Origin: Luidia sarsii
Taxonomy: Eukaryota > Echinodermata > Asteroidea > Paxillosida > Luidiidae
DNA length: 64,000 bases
Assembly: GCA_949987565.1 (NCBI GenBank)
Contig: OX465115.1
Coordinates: 6,660,566-6,724,565, forward strand
Direction: 5' to 3'
A program made the translations under genes and the position numbers. Every line of letters begins with the position of its first letter. The stretch's first letter is position 1. A model generated the notes under the pieces. The model was not told the DNA's origin. It saw only the letters and a program-made list of their open reading frames with translations, and ran no database searches. This document shows positions 57,830 through 64,000 of the stretch, piece by piece.

Positions 57830-59455
57830 ATCCTCTATGGCCGCTGGCCGCTGGGCCATTATTCAGTGTTTGCATTCATCGGGTACCTGTGGTACCCTTG
57901 TGTTGAGTGGTGGCCGCTGGGCCAAGGCTTGTTTAGGCCATGCGGGCCGAAGCGGGTACATGCTACTCGCCCATGTGTTTTCAGGCGGCCGTTGGGCCTT
58001 GCCAGTGTTTCTGTGATCAATGTCTAAGGCCACTGGGCCTTGTGTGAAATGTTCGTGTATATGTAGGCCGTGAGGGCCTGTGGCCGTGTGGGCCCATGTG
58101 ATGCCGTGAGGGCATTTTTATTTTGGCCGTGTGGGCCAACGGGCCGTGTGGGCCCATGCCGTGAGGGCATATATGTGTCGGCCGTGTGGGCCCATGCCGT
58201 GAGGGCATACATGTGTCGGCCGTGTGGGCCAAAGGGCCGTGTGGGCCCATGCCGTGAGGGCATATTTGTGTCGGCCGTGTGGGCCCATGCCGTGAGGGCA
58301 TATATGTGTCGGCCGTGTGGGCCAAAGGGCCGTGTGGGTCCATGCCGTGAGGGCATATATGTGTCGGCCGTGTTGGCCAAAGGGCCGTGTGGGCCCATGC
58401 CGTGAGGGCATATTTGTGTCGGCCGTGTGGGCCAAAGGGCCATGTGGGTCCATGCCGTGAGGGCATATATGTGTCGGCCGTGTTGGCCAAAGGGCCGTGT
58501 GGGCCAAAGGGCCGTGTGGGTCCATGCCGTGAGGGCATATATGTGTCGGCCGTGTTGGCCAAAGGGCCGTGTGGGCCCATGCCGTGAGGGCATATTTGTG
58601 TCGGCCGTGTCGGCCAAAAGGGCCGTGTGGGCCCATGCCGTGAGGGCATATATGTGTCGGCCGTGTGGGCCAAAGGGCCGTGTGGGCCCATGCCGTGAGG
58701 GCATATATGTGTCGGCCGTGTTAGCCAAAGGGCCGTGTGGGCCCATGCCGCGAGGGCATATTTGTGTCGGCCGTGTGGGCCAACGGGCCGTGTGGGCCCA
58801 TGCCGTGAGGGCATATTTGTGTCGGCCGTGTTGGCCAAAGGGCCGTGTGGGCCCATGCCGTGAGGGCATATTTGTGTCGGCCGTGTGGGCCAACGGGCCG
58901 TGTGGGCCCATGCCGTGAGGGCATATTTGTGTCGGCCGTGTGGGCCAAAGGGCCGTGTGGGCCCATGCCGTGAGGGCATATTTGTGTCGGCCGTGTGGGC
59001 CAACGGGCCGTGTGGGCCCATGCCGTGAGGGCATATTTGTGTCGGCCGTGTGGGCCAAAGGGCCGTGTGGGCCCATGCCGTGAGGGCATATTTGTGTCGG
59101 CCATGTGGGCCAACGGGCCGTGTGGGCCCATGCCGTGAGGGCATATTTGTGTCGGCCGTGTGGGCCAAAGGGCCGTGTGGGCCCATGCCGTGAGGGCATA
59201 TTTGTGTCGGCCGTGTGGGCCAAAGGGCCGTGTGGGTCCATGCCGTGAGGGCATATATGTGTCGGCCGTGTGGGCCAAAGGGCCGTGTGGGCCTATGCCG
59301 TGAGGGCAAACTGTATATGTGTCGGCCGTGTGGGCCAAAGGGCCGTGTGGGTCCATGCCGTGAGGGCATATTTGTGTCGGCCGTGTGGGCCAAAGGGCCG
59401 TGTGGGCCCATGCCGTGAGGGCATATTTGTGTCGGGCGTGTGGGCCAACCCCTTA
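57830..59455 (+). repeat. 55-bp GC-rich minisatellite, about 24 copies
   Basis: Unit ggccgtgtgggccaaagggc, cgtgtgggcccatgccgtga, gggcatatttgtgtc from about 58075 to 59445. Related but less regular ggccgctgggcc words precede it. Several frames have no stop, which creates a 500-codon minus-strand ORF that is not a gene. Located directly downstream of the SGNH remnant. Confidence 0.92.
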
Positions 59456-59724
59456 AAAGAAGTGGGACTGGGATCCCACCAATCCATATAAAAAGATGTG
59501 CCGGTTTGCCTACATGCAAAAAGTTGAAAATAAACTTTGGTATCCGGCACCACTTGTTTGGTCAAATTAAATGCTGTTTTTGGCTGCGGCAAAGAGACAA
59601 ACAATACTTGTGTCACGCGTCACTTTACTGGTCCAAGTATAATGCATAATTATTTAGTTCTTTTCATCAAATTATCAATTGATTTATGCTATCATTCATT
59701 TGTGGACAAGGGTTAGACCCAGAT

Positions 59725-59935
59725 ACTAATACATCTCGTACTAATGCATGTACTAATACATCTTGTATTAATACATGTACTAATACATCTTGTACTAGTA
59801 TATGTACTAATACATCTTGTACTAATACATGTACTAATACATCTTATACTAAAACATGTACTAATACATCTTGTACTAATACATGCACTAATACATCTTA
59901 TACTAAAACATGTACTAATACATCTTGGCAAGCCT
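59725..59935 (+). repeat. TACTAATACAT simple tandem repeat
   Basis: Alternating actaatacatgt and actaatacatcttgt units. Confidence 0.9.
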
Positions 59936-60510
59936 GTTTACCAAAAACGTATACCAGAATTAAAGATGTATTTTTGCATTGAATGTTATAACACGGTTAC
60001 TCGAATGGCTTATCAAGATAATGTGCCTTAACTAGGTAGCATTTCACTAATACGACCGATCTGAAGGTAGTCAGGGGCGTACCTGTGAAACCGAGATAAG
60101 ACTTCTGTCATTTATGTACATTGCATGTAGATTAAATCGACGATACTGGATTAAGTTAGGAGTAATAGGTTTGCGGTGACACCATGTACAATTGTGAATA
60201 TGCCGGTTCTGAAAACAACTGGGGAACTCAAGCTGCTATTTTCACCATGAAAACCTTCAAATCTCATTTTGATTAAGATACATAAGTAACTAGTTTATAC
60301 CAGCAGTAGCACGTAAAGCAATGCTGATAGTGGTTGTATTTCTGTAACGTACTTTAAAATTTCATCGTAATTCAGTGATATCTGTTATATTTTTTATTCA
60401 TAATGAAAGATGTTATAAGTCCAACTGGCTAAGAGCATAGTGGATGCTGTCTTAAATCTTTTCTGCATTAGCAAATTTGAACATTTTACCTGATGATTTA
60501 ATGTTGATTA

Positions 60511-60728
60511 TTTGTGGGCCAGACGTTTCGATCCTAGCACGACCTTTCTCTGCCTTTGAGAAAGGTCCTGCTATGATCAAAACGTCAGACCCGCTAAATT
60601 TTTAGATTTGCATTTTGGCAATTTTAGTCAGTAAGCAGTTTTTAAAATGTTTGTATGTCTTAAAATTTAGTGGGCCTGACGTTTCGATCCTAGCAGGACC
60701 TTTATCAAAGGCATAATTTGTGTATGTC
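60511..60728 (+). mobile_element. Fold-back MITE family 1, one copy plus an adjacent left arm
   Basis: A diverged full copy (60511-60660) is followed by a second left arm (aaatttagtgggcctgacg ... tcaaaggca). Confidence 0.65.
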
Positions 60729-61286
60729 ACTAAGTTGAATATTTGTGTCATACAAAAAGGCACCTGTTTCAATAAAACACATATAATGTTGTATTATTTG
60801 TGTTTAAACAAGCCAAATTGGGTACCTACTTTCAAATACATCAAATTTTTGTGCTGCATGTGGAAAACAGTGGGCCATTCTCTTTTTATTTTGATGTTGG
60901 TCTTTTAAAACCATTCGCCGATATATATGGAGGTATTGTGCAAATGTGTAGAAAAAAAGGAATCTGCCAAGCCTCTACGCTCCAGTCCTATCAGCGGCAG
61001 CACTATACAGTACATCTTCAGACCTTCTCTTGACAAAAAGATCCACGCATACAATTCTTTGTTCAGGTACAGCACAGAGCACCACCTAGGTTCATCAGAA
61101 TACGGATACCAATGACACGGATACCAGCGACTCGGCTATGGAACAATGATGCACGCATGCGCATCTGGTTTTTATTTGCAGTCAAACTGTCTCTTCAAGA
61201 TTGTCAAGGATAGAATGGCATTTCCACCAGTCCGTAGCGTCGTTGTTGAAGTTGTTTTAACTTCTCTGCTCTGTACTAAACTCTGC

Positions 61287-62056
61287 TCATTTCTTCGTAG
61301 TCGATACAAATATACATCACTTGGCTGGCAACTTTTAACGCGCCGTCAACAAAATTTATCACTGATTGTCCTTCAACGTTCAAATCAAACTTTGATGACT
61401 GGCTTCCATGCCAATTCCAAATTGTGGTGACGCACACCGTGAGGGTAAATTTTGCTATGCCAACCTGCTGATATAGGCCTATGTAGACAGAAACCTCGGG
61501 TGCTGACTGGCAATATTGCGTAGCGGTCATTTCGGTTGTACTCGGTTCATTTCATACTAGTCAATACTAATGGACAGCACTGTCTTGATTGGCAATTTTC
61601 AACCCGCAGTCAACCATTTCCATGACTAAATGCCGGCCTTACATGCGGCAGTAAAGCCTTGGTCACTGGTTTCAATGCCAGCGCTTTGATTTTCGAAGAG
61701 GCACACCGTGAGTATAACCATTTCTTGATAGGTTGCCATACCAACCTACTGATGAATGTAAACAGAATCTTGGGGTGCTGACTTACAATACTGCAGAGCA
61801 ATTACATCGGTTATACTCGGTTCGTTTCACTCTAGTCGGTCCTTATGAACATCTCTTGATTGACGATTTTCACCACGCCGTCAACAATTTGCATCACTAA
61901 TTGCCCTTCAACGCGGATGTAAAACTGTTGTCGCTGGTTCCCGTGTTAATTCTTTTCTTTTGGTGATGACTGGTATCCATGCAGACCTGCTGATATACAT
62001 ATAAAGAGGCCAACCTGGGCGTGGGCTCACAATACAGCAGAGCTTCGGTCTGTGAT
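61287..62056 (+). repeat. Three diverged tandem copies of a promoter-like segment, about 250-275 bp each
   Basis: Copies at about 61287-61540, 61541-61814 and 61815-62056 share in order: ctcggttcatttcac, a TTGATTGGC-like word, CGCCGTCAAC, CACACCGTGAG (first two copies), CAACCTGCTGATATA-like and TGCTGACTTACAATA-like stretches. Only the third has the TATAAA word. The copies are substantially diverged, so the duplication is old. Confidence 0.6.
62000..62005 (+). promoter_or_regulatory. Candidate TATA box of the secreted-protein gene
   Basis: TATAAA in the context acatataaagagg, 150 nt upstream of the ATG at 62150, within the third copy of a tandem repeat (61815-62056). Expected transcription start is near 62030. 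Confidence 0.4.
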
Positions 62057-62149
62057 CACACTTGCCGTCTGTACACAGCACGAGGAGAGCACTGTGTCAT
62101 TCAACGGTAACATATTTAAAGCCACCATCTTGCTTTGTGTCTTCTATCG

Positions 62150-62357
62150 ATGGATACGTCAGATTATCCTCTGGTTGTTCTCTTGCCGCTTGCTCTGGCA
62201 GTCGCGGTTTCCTCTCTGCTCGTCAGGGGACAATCCTGCGGCGCCATGACCCACGCCGAGCCGGGAGATGATTTCGTCTCGCTCATGGCGAAGACAATCG
62301 CAAACTTCGAGGCCAACTGCCGAGGAAAAAACAGTCGCCAAAATAAAGAACACCGAG
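62150..62357 (+). CDS. First coding exon of a probable secreted or type II protein (rest outside window or unseen)
   Basis: 69 codons plus one base from ATG 62150 to donor GAG|gtaagt. The N terminus (MDTSDYPLVVLLPLALAVAV then SSLLVRGQSC) looks like a signal peptide or anchor, followed by FVSLMAKTIANFEANC and a basic end, NSRQNKEHR. An in-frame TAA at 62117-62119 fixes the ATG as first in frame. A TATA-like box lies about 150 nt upstream. Codon use is GC-rich compared with surrounding DNA. I do not recognise the family, and no second exon was identified before 64000. Confidence 0.6.
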
Positions 62358-62536
62358 GTAAGTGGTTCGCTGATAAATGTCGTCCCTTTAGATTAGTCTT
62401 TTATTAAATTTTACGCGGCTACCCATCAATAAAGATCTATCTTAAATAACGCTTTAAGATTGAAAACGTCCTACATGAGAATGTTTTAAAGTGGTGGATA
62501 CGGGACGTTTTGCTGGGTGGAGATTCTTATCTAATT

Positions 62537-62719
62537 CGCAGTGGCTGTTGTTACGGCAGTCGTCCGTGTGGTTCCCTGACTTCACAGTATTTGTCAGGAT
62601 GTTTAGCTATTGGAACCAGACTATCAGTTAATAGACTGGTTCAACCAGCCTGCAATGTTGACGAAATACAATTAAGTCAGGGCACCACACGGACGACTGC
62701 CGTAAAAACAACCACTGCG
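62537..62719. mobile_element. 182-bp fold-back MITE family 2, copy 5
   Basis: Arms as in copy 3, with changes in the right arm (ccgtaaaaacaaccactgcg). It lies 180 bp after the secreted-protein exon, in its intron. Confidence 0.85.
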
Positions 62720-64000
62720 TATCTATTTTTTTTTCGGTCTGACCACCAGACTACAACACATTGCTAATCTAGGGTCCTGTTCATTATCTTATTCTCAATA
62801 TGATACCGATTGAAGTACCATGCTCCATCTAGAATAAAATTAAGGCACTCATCTCATTAAGATAAGCGATATTGTAACATACTCACAATAGCTCGTTGGT
62901 AGTTATAGCATTGACAGACTGTGCGTTGAGCATTGGAAACTATAGAAGTATTTGAACTTCACACGTGCCAGCATATATCTACTAAATTTTGGGAACGCGA
63001 TGTACAGAAATACAAATTATCTTAGGGTTAAATAAATCGGTATTGCTATAAAACCAAGCGTGTCTATCCTTTCTGAGACCAGAAATTCATAATTTAGCAC
63101 AAACACGCGTAATTTTGGTCCAAAAATTTAGCGGCCCACTTTAGAGACGAACGTACTATGTCCACATACAGAATGTATGTGTATTGGGACGCCGGGTGTT
63201 GGTGTAACTGGTATCTTTTATTGTATCTTTTATTATTGGTTGGTTGGGTGGGTGGAACGGCACTAAGGCATGCCAGACCACACCAACCCAGACCAACACT
63301 GCCTAAGGGGGTATCTAAGGGGGGTTACAGTTCACTCTTAAAACAAGGTTACATTAAACAAAACTCTTTACTAAAAGGGGGCACCCCTTTATATTTTTAG
63401 TCAACCTTGAGGTCGTAAACTTGCATGTGCCCTGCATTGTCTCCATTGTCGATCGGCCGCAAATACCGTAATATTTGATACGCAGTAGCACAATCCAGTT
63501 GCAATCCAGTAAGGCAATCCAGTTCCAAGCAGTTTTTCTTAGGGAGGGGGTTCTCATTACATCATGGCAAAATGGGCACAAGCTTATCAGCGGAAGGTGA
63601 ATTTACCGTAAGTTTAACAACCGTGGCATTTTAAAGGCATATTCGTAGGGTTTGGATCGTAAGATTGTACGGAGCACATTAATAAAGATTGCTTAGACAG
63701 CATATGGTTGGTCTGTTCCAAGAAGTGAAGTAGTTCTGCATAGAACTGGTGAGTTGGCTCGAGTAAGGTTGCTACTGTAGGTAATATGAACGTTTCGGAA
63801 GAGATTGTTAGTGGATACGTCATCAACTATTACGGATATGTCATCAACTATGACGTCATACATGACTGTTTCCGCTAAACTTGCCTACGACACTGATATC
63901 TCGCTCGCTATATGTAAGGAAGAAGAGCTTAGGATTATTCGTAATTCTAGTAATTCGCCTTTAGTATTTTACATATGTAAGTTTTTCAGAAATAACTAAA
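62720..64000. other. Intron or flank of the secreted-protein gene, no exon identified
   Basis: Only short ORFs without domains. Nothing here could be joined in phase to the exon ending 62357. Confidence 0.4.

Noticed and set aside
58017..59519. 500-codon minus-strand ORF and overlapping plus ORFs
   Set aside because: Produced by the 55-bp satellite, which has few stops; no domain and the peptide repeats equal the DNA repeats.
63158..63400. Leu/Tyr-rich ORF that looks like a membrane protein
   Set aside because: No splice connection in phase to the exon at 62150-62357, no upstream signals and low-complexity sequence.

Overview
The window is animal nuclear DNA: intron-rich genes with GT/AG splice sites, large introns, several minisatellites and many short fold-back transposons, and no prokaryotic gene organisation. 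Two protein-coding genes, both on the + strand, are well supported. Positions 1-32071 carry the 3' two thirds of NALCN, the sodium-leak channel. I can join 27 consecutive exons from 796 to the stop at 32071 with every splice phase consistent, giving 1190 residues from the domain II pore to the C terminus. The start of the window is the tail of an alternative copy of the domain II pore exon. The readable selectivity-filter residues are K (domain II exon at 796), E (III) and E (IV). The known invertebrate NALCN exon duplication (EEEE versus EKEE pores) therefore applies, and the domain III Glu (vertebrates have Lys) argues against a vertebrate. A non-chordate deuterostome such as an echinoderm, or a lophotrochozoan, is my inference; the sequence does not name the species.

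Layout. 1-32071: NALCN exons, with introns full of tandem arrays (34/47-bp, 18-bp, 25-bp, 28-bp, 11-bp, 88-bp, 75-bp, about 120-bp and 37-bp units) and transposons (a hAT-type element with a perfect 8-bp target duplication, TTAA-flanked elements, tRNA-derived SINEs, fold-back MITEs). 32072-38400: NALCN 3' UTR, a TAA-flanked Harbinger-like MITE and intergenic DNA. 38401-42536: a three-coding-exon C2H2 zinc-finger gene of the ZNF362/ZNF384 - rotund/squeeze - lin-29 type. 42537-48180: 3' flank, AT-rich, no gene seen. 48181-59650: transposon- and satellite-rich block with a 26-bp array, a 900-bp fold-back element, long hairpins, a broken SGNH-hydrolase remnant of a Ngaro-like retroelement and a 55-bp GC-rich array. 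60500-64000: MITEs, a threefold-repeated promoter-like segment and the first coding exon of a probable secreted protein (62150-62357).

The most unusual structures are two minisatellites that carry splice sites. A 37-bp unit repeated about 124 times (26833-31437) contains the 5' splice site of the NALCN exon that ends at 26841. An 88-bp unit (16387-16964) contains the 3' splice site and first bases of the exon at 16965. The spliceosome must pick one functional site from an array of near-identical decoys, and the reading frame tolerates only the first donor and the last acceptor.

No bacterial operon, CRISPR array, rRNA or intact tRNA gene was found.
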